The notes below the pieces were generated by a model that was given only the letters and a program-made list of their open reading frames with translations, was not told the DNA's origin and did no database searches. Shown here piece by piece: positions 25,108 to 33,053 of a DNA stretch of 64,000 nt. Every line of letters begins with the position of its first letter. Position 1 is the stretch's first letter. Source of the DNA: JASHPR01 sp963778075 (GTDB lineage: Bacteria; Actinomycetota; Actinomycetes; Streptosporangiales; Streptosporangiaceae); NCBI GenBank assembly GCA_963778075.1, contig CAVZTJ010000009.1:744001-808000 (forward strand), written 5' to 3'. The translations under genes were made by a program, and so were the position numbers.

Positions 25108-26538
25108 GTGTCCGCTCCTGAGGTCCACGCGCCCGGACAGGCCGGGTCCGGGACGCATCCGCCGTCGGCCACGGGCCGCGCCGAGCGCGTGCGCGCCATG
25201 CTCACCGACCTGTTCCCGGCGCCGGGCGAGCCGGTGTCCCGTGCTGCGCTCGCGCGCTGGGGCTTCGTCTTCCTCCAGATCGTCCTCGTCGGCGTTGGGG
25301 CGGTGGCGATGCTGGCCCGTCTCGGCGGGAGGCCGGCCTGGGAGAGCGTCTACGCCGAGGACCCGGGCATCTACCTGCCCGCCGCGCTCGCGCATCCCTG
25401 GCACCTGCTCCAGTCGTACGGCGGATACCTGCAGCTGGTGCCGCGCGTGATCGGCCAGATTGCGGCGCTGCTGCCGGTCAGGCACGCGTCGGTGGCGTTC
25501 GCGGTCGGCGGCGCGCTCGTCGCATCCGCTGTCGGGGTGTTCGTCTATTACGCCAGTGACGGCATCGTCAGCTCGCGGTGGCTCCGCGTCATGATCGGCC
25601 TGTCGGTGGTGCTGCTGCCGGTGGCGCAGCTCGAGGTCGCCGACAACGGCGTCAACACCATCTGGTACCTGCTCGTCGGGCTGTTCTGGGCGGCGCTATG
25701 GCGGCCGCGCACCCGGGCCGGCGCCGCGGTCGCCGCCGTCCTGGCGTTCGCCGCAGCGGCCTCGACCTCGCTCGGCCTGGTCTTCGCGCCGTTGTTCGCG
25801 GCGCGCGCGATCGTGGTGCCAAGGCGCCTTCGCGAGCACGTCGCGACCGCTGGCTGGGCGCTCGGCTGCCTGGTGCAGCTCCTGGTCATCGCGACGAGCC
25901 ACACGTCCAGGCTCACACCGCATAACCCGCTCAACGCGATGGCGTACTACACCCGCGAGGTCCTGCTGCCCACGATCGGGTGGCACCTGTCCTGGCACCT
26001 GCGCGACCTCATCGGGGTGAACGCCGCCGCCGCGCTCGTCGGCTGCCTGATCCTCATCGTTCTCGCCGCCGCGGTTGCCACGCAGCCAGGGCGGACCCGG
26101 CTGTTCGTGGTTACCGCGGTACTGACCGGCCTGGTGTTCACGGCGATCACGTCTGCCTTCGCCTGGGGCGGCCCGGGCCAGCCGGTGATGATCAAGGTGG
26201 AGCACGGCGCCCGGTATTCCACGCTGCCGATCCTGCTGCTCGACGCGGCACTGATCGTGGCGGCCGACGCCTGCGCGCGGCGCTGGTGGCCGCGCCCCAA
26301 GGCCATCGTCGCGGTCGTCGCGCTGGTAGCGGTCCTGGGGGCCGGCTGGGCCACCGACTTCCGTTACCCGGTGCGCCAGCTCGCCGGCCCCGCCTCTGCC
26401 TGGAAGACGACGGCCAACGCGTGGCTCCGGCACTGCGACCGCCACCCGGCCGGAACGATCACGGTCAGCTTCAAGGACTGGTGGGGCGGAAAGACCCCGC
26501 TGACCAACTCGTTCAGCTGCACCAGCCTGCACCGCTGA
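25108..26538 (+). CDS. Polytopic membrane protein, GT-C-like
   Basis: About 476 residues with some ten to eleven helices. The first loop after helix 1 is SVYAEDPGIYLPAALAHPWH, with an acidic pair in the position of the GT-C catalytic Asp. The C-terminal about 90 residues after the last helix are soluble (DFRYPVRQLAG, KDWWGGKTPLTNSFSCTSLH). I do not recognise a named family; a lipid-linked-sugar transferase is inferred from topology and from the glycan cluster that follows. The GTG at 25108 avoids overlap with the divergent epimerase; earlier starts are unlikely. Confidence 0.65.
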   Translation: MSAPEVHAPGQAGSGTHPPSATGRAERVRAMLTDLFPAPGEPVSRAALARWGFVFLQIVLVGVGAVAMLARLGGRPAWESVYAEDPGIYLPAALAHPWHLLQSYGGYLQLVPRVIGQIAALLPVRHASVAFAVGGALVASAVGVFVYYASDGIVSSRWLRVMIGLSVVLLPVAQLEVADNGVNTIWYLLVGLFWAALWRPRTRAGAAVAAVLAFAAAASTSLGLVFAPLFAARAIVVPRRLREHVATAGWALGCLVQLLVIATSHTSRLTPHNPLNAMAYYTREVLLPTIGWHLSWHLRDLIGVNAAAALVGCLILIVLAAAVATQPGRTRLFVVTAVLTGLVFTAITSAFAWGGPGQPVMIKVEHGARYSTLPILLLDAALIVAADACARRWWPRPKAIVAVVALVAVLGAGWATDFRYPVRQLAGPASAWKTTANAWLRHCDRHPAGTITVSFKDWWGGKTPLTNSFSCTSLHR

Positions 26539-26650
26539 GCGACCGGGGCCATCTCAGCAGCCGCCGCTGAGCGGATGGGGCCACCCCAGCAGGGCCGCTA
26601 AGCGGACGGGGCCACCCCAGCAGGGCCGCTAAGCGGACGGGGCCGCCTCA
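26532..26650. repeat. 31-bp repeat array between convergent membrane-protein genes
   Basis: Units start near 26532, 26564, 26595 and 26626, the last three exactly 31 bases apart, with a final half copy at 26643. Each carries CCGCTNAGCGG, a small palindrome, followed by GGGGCC. The stop codons of both convergent genes are inside copies (TGA 26536-26538 and, on the minus strand, 26650-26648). The stacked hairpins could act as a bidirectional terminator. Confidence 0.8.
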
Positions 26651-28372
26651 GCGGCGCTGCCAGAGCGTGACCTCCATGCCCTTGAAATGCCGCTTGGCCA
26701 CCAGGGTGTAGCGGCTCAGCAGCAGTTCGCTCTCGCCCTTGATCGCGGGCGCGGGCGTGTGCGCCGACGGGTAGTGGCCGACCACCCAGATCCGCCGGTA
26801 CGTGAGCATCAGCGAGCGCACGTCGGCGAGCGGCTTGTTGGTGCCGTTGTACGTTCCCGCCTTGGCCGGTGTCACCGCCAGCGAGAAGTCGGTGACGTCC
26901 CGGAAGTCCTCCGGGTAGCCGAGCGTGATCTTCCGGTAGAACGTGTTGAAGAACAGCACGCCGTCGCCCGCCTGGGCACGGGCGTCGATGTAGAAGGCGG
27001 GGTCGCCAAAGTCGAACTGGCGGCTCTGCGGGGTGCGGGTCCGCTGCTGCGCCCCGAACTGCAGCACCAGCGCGCACACGCACACGAGCACACCTGGCAG
27101 CCACACCAGCGAGCGCCAGCCCGTGGCGCCGCCTTGCTCGCGCCAGCCGGCGAGCCGGCGCCCGAGCCAGGGGCCGGCCCATTGCCCGAGCCGGTACACA
27201 CCCGCTCCGACCAGCAGGGCCGCGCCTGCCTCGCAGTACAGGATGTACCGGTCGGAGTACAGCGCCTTTCCCACCAGCGACTCCGCGACCAGCAGGAACG
27301 AGGGCAGCACCAGAAGCGGGGCCGCCACCGACGGCAGGCAGAAGCCGCCGCTCTGCCACCACGCGGAAGAGGCCTGTGCCCCGGCCGCCGGGGACGCAGC
27401 CCTCGGCCGCGAGATCCTGATCGCCGGAAGCGCGGCCGCCGGCAGCACGGCGAAGACGGCGAGTACCAGCATCCCGACGGCCACCAGGATCGTCGCGCCA
27501 AAGTAGTCGTGGAAGAGGACCTGCATATCGTGCAGGTCCGGCCGGGTGGCCCCGGTGTCGGCCGAAGCCTGGGTGATGCTCAGCCCGACGACCGGCAGGA
27601 CCAGGATCGCGCCGACTGCCCCGCTAACGAACCAGTGCCTGACGGTCGGCCGCCCGTACCTGGTGAGCAGCACCGTGACAGCGTGCGCGGCCAGCACGAG
27701 CAGCGACAGCTCGTTCAGGTAGCCGCCCACGGTGATCAGGGCGGCGTAGGCAATCCAGCGATTGCGCGGCCGGCGGCCGACGAGCGCTTCGCCGGCCCGG
27801 GCTTCGTCCTCGGCTTCCAGCGCAAGCACGAGGACCAGGGTGGCGGCCACCACGCAGCAGAACACCATCGCGTAGGACCGGGCGGTCTGCGCGTAGTAGC
27901 TGATTACCGGGTCCAGCGCCATGATCAGCCCAGCGAACAACCCGGCCCAGGCCGACCCGGTCAGCCGCCGGGCGATGATCACGACGAGCCCGGCGGCGAC
28001 GGTCATGAAGATGACCGAAGGGATGCGGATGATCGTCGGCGTGGAGCCGACGGCTATCCAGCAGTGCAGCAGCAGGTAGTACAGGCCGTGCACCGCGTCC
28101 AGGTTGCCGAGCAGGTGGAACAGCCGGCCGAGGCTCAGCGTGGCCGCCCAGCGGCTGGCCACCTCGTCGTTGCCCATGGCGTTATGCCTGGCTAGGTCCC
28201 AAATGCCGAGCACGACCATGACGGCGGCCACGACGACAACCGGCAGCCATCTCTCAACCGCCGCCCACCGGGTGCGCGCCCCGGCCGGGGCCTCGGCGTC
28301 CGGCGGCCGAGAAGTGCCCTGGTCCGGGGCGGCTGGCGCGGGCCCGCGCCGTCCGGTTGACGCCGCGCTCAC
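26648..28372 (-). CDS. GT39/ArnT-like membrane glycosyltransferase
   Basis: 574 residues. After a Pro/Ala-rich cytosolic start and helix 1 comes IWDLARHNAMGNDEVASRW, where the Asp-Glu pair matches the catalytic loop of PMT/GT-C enzymes, then a histidine-containing loop and about eleven further helices. The last 120 residues are soluble (ARAQAGDGVLFFNTFYRK). The enzyme probably moves a polyprenyl-phosphate-linked sugar onto an extracytoplasmic glycan or protein. Its GTG start overlaps the glfT2 stop (GTGA), so it belongs to the galactan operon and may add side residues to that polymer. Confidence 0.8.
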   Translation of the reverse strand: MSAASTGRRGPAPAAPDQGTSRPPDAEAPAGARTRWAAVERWLPVVVVAAVMVVLGIWDLARHNAMGNDEVASRWAATLSLGRLFHLLGNLDAVHGLYYLLLHCWIAVGSTPTIIRIPSVIFMTVAAGLVVIIARRLTGSAWAGLFAGLIMALDPVISYYAQTARSYAMVFCCVVAATLVLVLALEAEDEARAGEALVGRRPRNRWIAYAALITVGGYLNELSLLVLAAHAVTVLLTRYGRPTVRHWFVSGAVGAILVLPVVGLSITQASADTGATRPDLHDMQVLFHDYFGATILVAVGMLVLAVFAVLPAAALPAIRISRPRAASPAAGAQASSAWWQSGGFCLPSVAAPLLVLPSFLLVAESLVGKALYSDRYILYCEAGAALLVGAGVYRLGQWAGPWLGRRLAGWREQGGATGWRSLVWLPGVLVCVCALVLQFGAQQRTRTPQSRQFDFGDPAFYIDARAQAGDGVLFFNTFYRKITLGYPEDFRDVTDFSLAVTPAKAGTYNGTNKPLADVRSLMLTYRRIWVVGHYPSAHTPAPAIKGESELLLSRYTLVAKRHFKGMEVTLWQRR

Positions 28373-30606
28373 GAGGGGCTATCCGGCCGATCGTTAGACG
28401 CCGGCTGTTCGACAGATGCTGGCTCAACGACAGGCGCGGGCTGATCAACAGACGCCGGCTGATCCACAGACGCCGCCTGATCAACAGACGCCGGCTGATC
28501 CACAGACGCCGGCTGATCCACAGACGCCGGCTGATCCACAGACGCGGGCTCAACGACTCGCGCCGACTGCTCGACAGACGCCGCGAAGGTCTCCCGCCAC
28601 CGTTCCGGCGACGTGATCTCGGCGGCCGCGGCGCGGTACTCAGCGGCGAGCTTCGGCCACCGCCGCCGCAGCCGCGCGTGCAGGACGACGCTGCGCTTGC
28701 CCAGCGACCGGAAAAGCTTCGGGTCACGCTGATACCAGGAGGCGCTCGTGCCATCGGCCGTCGACACCAGCGCGCTGTCCAGCTTGGTCAGCACCCACCA
28801 GCCGGTGTCCTGGTACGGCAGCGCCATCTGCGGGCGCTGTTTCGCCCCCTTCCGCGGCCTCCGGAACTGATGCACGGTCCCCGACGCTGCCTTGGTCAGC
28901 AAGTTGCGCCTGTTGGTCGGCGTGGTGGAGGACTTCACCGCCTCCGGGGCCCGTCGCCGCGGCGGCGGGTAGCTGTCCAGGTCGGCCTCGCCCCTGGCGT
29001 CGGCGTACTGCTTGCGGAACTCCCGCAAGAAGGCCAGCTTGGTGCCGATCTCGGCGTGCATGTGCGCCGGGCCCCGCAGCACGTCCTCGATGGCCAGGGC
29101 CCGCAGAGCGACGGTCGAGTACTGCATGGACAGCAGGGCCTGCAGCTGCCGCTCCAGGCTCTCCGGGATCAGCTGGCCGCCGTGTGGCTCCTTCGAGTGC
29201 AGCAGCGCGGCCACGAGCCGGTTGCGCAGATGATAGTAAGCGTTCCAGTCGAGCGCGTCGTTCTTGTCCGTCCACGGCGCCTGCCAGCAGGCCGTGCCGG
29301 GCAGCGACACGGTCGGGTAGCCCCGTTCCCTGGCGCGCACCCCGTACTCGGCGTCGTCCCACTTGATGAAGACCGGGATCGCGAGCCCGAGTTCCTTGAT
29401 CAGCTGGACCGGGATCAGGCACATCCACCAGCCGTTGTAGTCGCCGTCGGCCCGGCGGTGCAGCCACGGGGTGTTGCGCAGGTTGCGGCGGCCGAAGTCG
29501 TGCCGGCTCTTCGTGTTCGGCGCGTTCCCCCACCACCACTTGAACGGCGCGACGGCCTCGGCGAACGCGTGCAGCACCGAGCGCTCGTACCGGCTGAACA
29601 TCTGGCCGCCGACGATCGTTGGCTTGCGGGCCAGGTCGGCGAAGGTCACGGCGCGCAGGATGCCCTCGGGATCGATCTCGACGTCGTCGTCGCTGAGCAG
29701 CACGTAGTCGCTCTGGCCGGCCCGCACGGTCTCGTCCATGGACCGGGAGAACCCGCCCGATCCGCCCAGGTTCCCCTGCTCGATCACCTGCACCCTGCCG
29801 CCGAGCTTCTTGGCCGCGTCCTGGAAACCTGGGTGGTCGCTGACCCGCCTGGGGTTCTGGTCGACCACGTAGACGGCGTCCAGCTGCGCGTGAATGTCGG
29901 TGGCCTCGCCGAGCACCCGCAGCTTCTGGACCAGATCGGCGGGCGCGCCGAAGGCGGTGATGCCGAGACTGACCCGGCCCGGCGGCGAGGGCTCGGTCAG
30001 CGCCAGCCAGTCCGCCTCGATCAGCGTGGTTCCTCGCGGCCCGGCCACGATGTCGAACCAGTACCAGCCGCCGTCGATGAACGGGGCAAGCGGCAGCGTG
30101 CGCTCGATCGTCTCCGCGTAGTCCGATTCGACGTTGATCGTCTCGATCGGATGGCTGTGCCCCCGGGCCGATGAACGGTACAGGATGACCTTCGACTCGC
30201 CCGCCACCCGGATGCGCAGGGTCACCGCGTCCACGGTGGTCCAGCGGCGCCAGTAGCTGGCCGGGAACGCGTTGAAGTAGGTGGCGAACGAGACCCGGCA
30301 CCCGCTGGTGATCAGGCCGCTGCGCCGCGGGCCGACTTCCTCGACCAGGTGCGCGGGCACGTCAACGCCGAAGCGGATGCTCGATTGCGCCTCGCCGACC
30401 GACGCGCTGGCGGTCGAGGTGCCGCCGGCCACCTTGCGCCCGGTGAGCTCCTCCGCGGCCATCTCGGCCGCGAGCTCGGAGGCGCCGCGGTCCATCTTGG
30501 TCTCCACGTACAGCGGCACGACGTCGAGGTCGTCACCCGGGAACACGACCCGCTGCAGGACCCGCAGCGACCGGACAGGCACGCCCGCTTCCATCGCGTT
30601 ACTCAT
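28369..30606 (-). CDS. glfT2: Galactofuranosyltransferase GlfT2
   Basis: 745 residues; mycobacterial GlfT2 is about 640. It has an N-terminal beta-sandwich (VLQRVVFPGDD, LVEEVGPRRSG, FDIVAGPRGTTLIEADWLAL), then a GT-A domain beginning VSLGITAFG, with QGNLGGSGGFSRSM, the metal-binding SDDDVEID, NYNGWWMCLIP-type acceptor loop (here YNGWWMCLIP), KWDDAEYGVRARERG and the catalytic-region His in YYHLRN. It polymerises galactofuranose from UDP-Galf onto the lipid-linked galactan at the inner face of the membrane. An extra C-terminal tail of about 60 residues is a SVDQPA hexapeptide repeat not known in the family. It overlaps glf by eight bases. Confidence 0.93.
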   Translation of the reverse strand: MSNAMEAGVPVRSLRVLQRVVFPGDDLDVVPLYVETKMDRGASELAAEMAAEELTGRKVAGGTSTASASVGEAQSSIRFGVDVPAHLVEEVGPRRSGLITSGCRVSFATYFNAFPASYWRRWTTVDAVTLRIRVAGESKVILYRSSARGHSHPIETINVESDYAETIERTLPLAPFIDGGWYWFDIVAGPRGTTLIEADWLALTEPSPPGRVSLGITAFGAPADLVQKLRVLGEATDIHAQLDAVYVVDQNPRRVSDHPGFQDAAKKLGGRVQVIEQGNLGGSGGFSRSMDETVRAGQSDYVLLSDDDVEIDPEGILRAVTFADLARKPTIVGGQMFSRYERSVLHAFAEAVAPFKWWWGNAPNTKSRHDFGRRNLRNTPWLHRRADGDYNGWWMCLIPVQLIKELGLAIPVFIKWDDAEYGVRARERGYPTVSLPGTACWQAPWTDKNDALDWNAYYHLRNRLVAALLHSKEPHGGQLIPESLERQLQALLSMQYSTVALRALAIEDVLRGPAHMHAEIGTKLAFLREFRKQYADARGEADLDSYPPPRRRAPEAVKSSTTPTNRRNLLTKAASGTVHQFRRPRKGAKQRPQMALPYQDTGWWVLTKLDSALVSTADGTSASWYQRDPKLFRSLGKRSVVLHARLRRRWPKLAAEYRAAAAEITSPERWRETFAASVEQSARVVEPASVDQPASVDQPASVDQPASVDQAASVDQPASVDQPAPVVEPASVEQPASNDRPDSPS
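28441..28548 (-). repeat. Six 18-bp tandem copies encoding SVDQPA repeats
   Basis: Units begin at 28441, 28459, 28477, 28495, 28513 and 28531, differing only at one or two positions (A/C at base 7, G/C near the end). They encode the hexapeptide tail of GlfT2 in frame; more diverged copies extend on both sides (VVEPA, SVEQPA). Slipped-strand change in copy number would alter only tail length. Confidence 0.9.
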
Positions 30607-31777
30607 GACCGTCTTGCCTCTGAACTGCCGCCACGCGATCGGCGAACAGCGGGCGGATGTGGTTGTCGTACATGCTGAGCGCGGACCCGATCGCCATGTG
30701 CATGTCGAGGTACTTGTAGGTACCCAGGCGGCCGCCGAAGAACACGCCGGGCTCCCGCTCCGCCATCTCCCGGTAGTTCAGCAACCGCGCCCGGTCCGCC
30801 CCCGTGTTGATCGGGTAGTACGGCTCGTCGCCGCGGCCAGCCAGGCGCGAGTACTCACGCATGATCACTGTCTTGTCCTTCGGGTACCAATCGCGCTCCG
30901 GGTGGAAATGCCGGAACTCGTGGATACGGGTGAACGGCACATCCTCGTCGGCGTAGTTCATGACCGGCGTCCCCTGGAAGTCGCCCGTGGGGAGCACCTC
31001 CACGTCGAAATCGAGCGTGCGCCAGCCCAGGTCGCCCGCAGCGTATCCGAAGTAGGCGTCTAGCGGGCCGGTATACACAACCGGGACGTTTCCCAGCAGG
31101 CTGGACCGCAGCTCGGCGAAGTCCGTGCCCAGCCGGACCTCGATGTTCTTGTGGTCGGCCATCCGCTCGAGCCAGGCCGTGTAGCCGTCGGTCGGCAGCC
31201 CCTCGAACGTGTCGCTGAAGTAGCGGTTGTTGAACGTGTAGCGCACCGGCAGCCGCGTGATGATCTCCGCGGGCAGGTCGGTGGGGTCGGTCTGCCACTG
31301 CTTATACGTGTAGCCGCGGATGAAGGCCTCGTACAGCGGCCGGCCGATCAGCGAGATCGCCTGCTCCTCCAGGTTGGCCGCTGAGCCGGGCAGCACCTCG
31401 GCCGATTGCCCGGCGACCAGCGCCCGCGCCTCGTCCGGCGACATCACCGAGCCGAAGTACTCGCAGATCGTGGCCAGATTGATCGGCAGCGGGTACACCC
31501 GGCCCTTGTAGACCGAGAACACCCGGTGCTGGTAGCCGGTGAACGTCGTGAAGCGGTTGACGTACTCCCAGACGCGGGCGTTCGAGGTGTGGAACAGGTG
31601 CGCGCCGTAGCGGTGGATCTCGATCCCGGTCTGCGGCTCCGCCTCGCTGTACGCGTTCCCGCCGATGTGGTCGCGGCGCTCGAGGATCAGTACGCGCAGG
31701 CCCAGGTCGTTGGCGCACCGTTCGGCGACCGTCAGCCCGAAGAACCCGGAGCCAACGACCGCCAGGTCGATGTTCAC
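30599..31777 (-). CDS. glf: UDP-galactopyranose mutase
   Basis: 392 residues from a GTG that overlaps the preceding GT2 stop (GTGA). FAD-binding GSGFFGLTVAERC with LILERRDHIGGNAYSE, then YGAHLFHTSN, YPLPINLATI, KQWQTDP, RYTFNNRYFSDTFEGLP, TGPLDAYF, and C-terminal MREYSRL, YYPINT and GRLGTYKYLDMHMAIG are all hallmark motifs, including the substrate-binding Arg and Tyr residues. It converts UDP-Galp to UDP-Galf, the donor for GlfT2 encoded directly downstream. The longer open frame upstream is not needed. Confidence 0.95.
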   Translation of the reverse strand: MNIDLAVVGSGFFGLTVAERCANDLGLRVLILERRDHIGGNAYSEAEPQTGIEIHRYGAHLFHTSNARVWEYVNRFTTFTGYQHRVFSVYKGRVYPLPINLATICEYFGSVMSPDEARALVAGQSAEVLPGSAANLEEQAISLIGRPLYEAFIRGYTYKQWQTDPTDLPAEIITRLPVRYTFNNRYFSDTFEGLPTDGYTAWLERMADHKNIEVRLGTDFAELRSSLLGNVPVVYTGPLDAYFGYAAGDLGWRTLDFDVEVLPTGDFQGTPVMNYADEDVPFTRIHEFRHFHPERDWYPKDKTVIMREYSRLAGRGDEPYYPINTGADRARLLNYREMAEREPGVFFGGRLGTYKYLDMHMAIGSALSMYDNHIRPLFADRVAAVQRQDGHE

Positions 31778-32757
31778 GAGCCCACCGGCAGCGGCTGCTC
31801 GCGCCAGAATCCGGCGGCCGGCATCTCCGGGTACTCCCACTCCCCCGGAGGCAGCCCGCACGCCAGCTCCCCATCTGCAAGTTCCCCGGCCGCCGGCTCA
31901 CCCGGCTCCCCCAGCGCCGCCGCGGGCTCGGGATGCTCGGTGAAGTGGGCGACCATCGGCCGGTACATCGCGCGGCGGCACCACCACGGGATCAGCCGGT
32001 AGCCGCCGCGAACCAGCACGTTGCGCGCGAACTCGCCCGGGGTGGTGAACCCGCGCCGCCGGAACTCGCGCTGCAGTCGCAGCTCGGAACGCAGCAGCCC
32101 GGTTCCGCCCCGCCGCTTGAAGGCCTCGGGGCCGACGCGGTAGAACACAAGCGGCTCGGCCACGTTGACCGCGCGGGCGCCGCCCGCCAGCATCCTGGCG
32201 AACAGCGCGTAGTCCTCCATCAGCGGGAACTCGCCGTAGCCACCCGCATCGAGCACCGCGTGCCGCCGGTACACGACGGTCGGGTGGTTGAACGGATCGT
32301 GCATCCGGGCGTAGCGCTGGATCTGGCCGGGGTCGGTGGGCGGAACGCGCTGCCCGACGATGCCATCGGTATCCCCGACGAACTCGAGCAGTCCGGCCCC
32401 GACGATGTCCGCGTCCTGGATCAGCGGCAGTTCCACCTCGAACCGGTGCGGCATGGCCACGTCGTCGGCATCCATGCGCGCGACCACATCGAACCAGCTC
32501 GCGGCCAGTCCTTGGTCGAGGGCGGGCCCCAGGCCGCTGTTGCGCGCCAGCGGGACGTACGACACCGGCACCGGGCTGGTGCGCACGAAGTCCTCGAGGC
32601 ATCCGGCGATTTCGTTGCGTACCGGCCCGTCCCGTACGATCACTACCTGGTCCGGCCGAACAGTCTGCTCGTCAACCGCGCTGCGGAGTGCCCTCCGTAT
32701 GTAGTCCGGCCGGTCGCCGTCGTATACCGAGACCAGGAGCGAGAAGGGCTCATGCAT
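31774..32757 (-). CDS. Family 2 glycosyltransferase
   Basis: 327 residues. GT-A features: LLVSVYDGDRPDYIRRAL, VVIVRDGP, LARNSGLGPALDQGL, the DXD motif in ARMDADDVAMPHRFE, and PLMEDYALFARMLAGG acceptor loop. It resembles AmsE/WcaA-type transferases that extend lipid-linked oligosaccharides. First gene of the minus-strand galactan operon and translationally coupled to glf. The C-terminal 45 residues are Pro/Glu/Gly-rich and probably disordered. Donor and acceptor are unknown. Confidence 0.87.
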   Translation of the reverse strand: MHEPFSLLVSVYDGDRPDYIRRALRSAVDEQTVRPDQVVIVRDGPVRNEIAGCLEDFVRTSPVPVSYVPLARNSGLGPALDQGLAASWFDVVARMDADDVAMPHRFEVELPLIQDADIVGAGLLEFVGDTDGIVGQRVPPTDPGQIQRYARMHDPFNHPTVVYRRHAVLDAGGYGEFPLMEDYALFARMLAGGARAVNVAEPLVFYRVGPEAFKRRGGTGLLRSELRLQREFRRRGFTTPGEFARNVLVRGGYRLIPWWCRRAMYRPMVAHFTEHPEPAAALGEPGEPAAGELADGELACGLPPGEWEYPEMPAAGFWREQPLPVGS

Positions 32758-32987
32758 ACGCAGGAGGCCTGCCTTCCATCACCGGGGGGAACGCACAGCG
32801 CGACGAGGCCGGGCCGCAAATCGGGCGGTCCGTGCCGGTGCCCGAATATAGCCGGGTTCGTCGACGCCGCATGGTCCATAGCTCATACAGCGCCCAACCT
32901 TTTGGTGAAGGCTACCTTACGATCACTTTAGGGCAGATAGCTGGCATTACTGTCAGTTGCAGGCCCCCGCAGCCGGTATCTGACCTA

Positions 32988-33039
32988 GTCTTCGAAGCGC
33001 AAAACCGACGAGACGTCTTCGAAGCGCAAACGACGAGAC
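32988..33039. repeat. Tandem repeat in the sulfotransferase upstream region
   Basis: A 27-base unit at 32988-33014 is followed directly by a 25-base copy at 33015-33039, both starting GTCTTCGAAGCGCAAA and ending CGACGAGAC. The array ends 14 bases before the sulfotransferase ATG, inside the 296-base divergent region. It could be a paired operator or a leader duplication. Confidence 0.75.
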
Positions 33040-33053
33040 GCGAGGTTGCCAGG

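Noticed and set aside
28357..30174. A 605-codon plus-strand frame opposite glfT2
   Set aside because: Shadow frame; glfT2 has complete family motifs on the minus strand.
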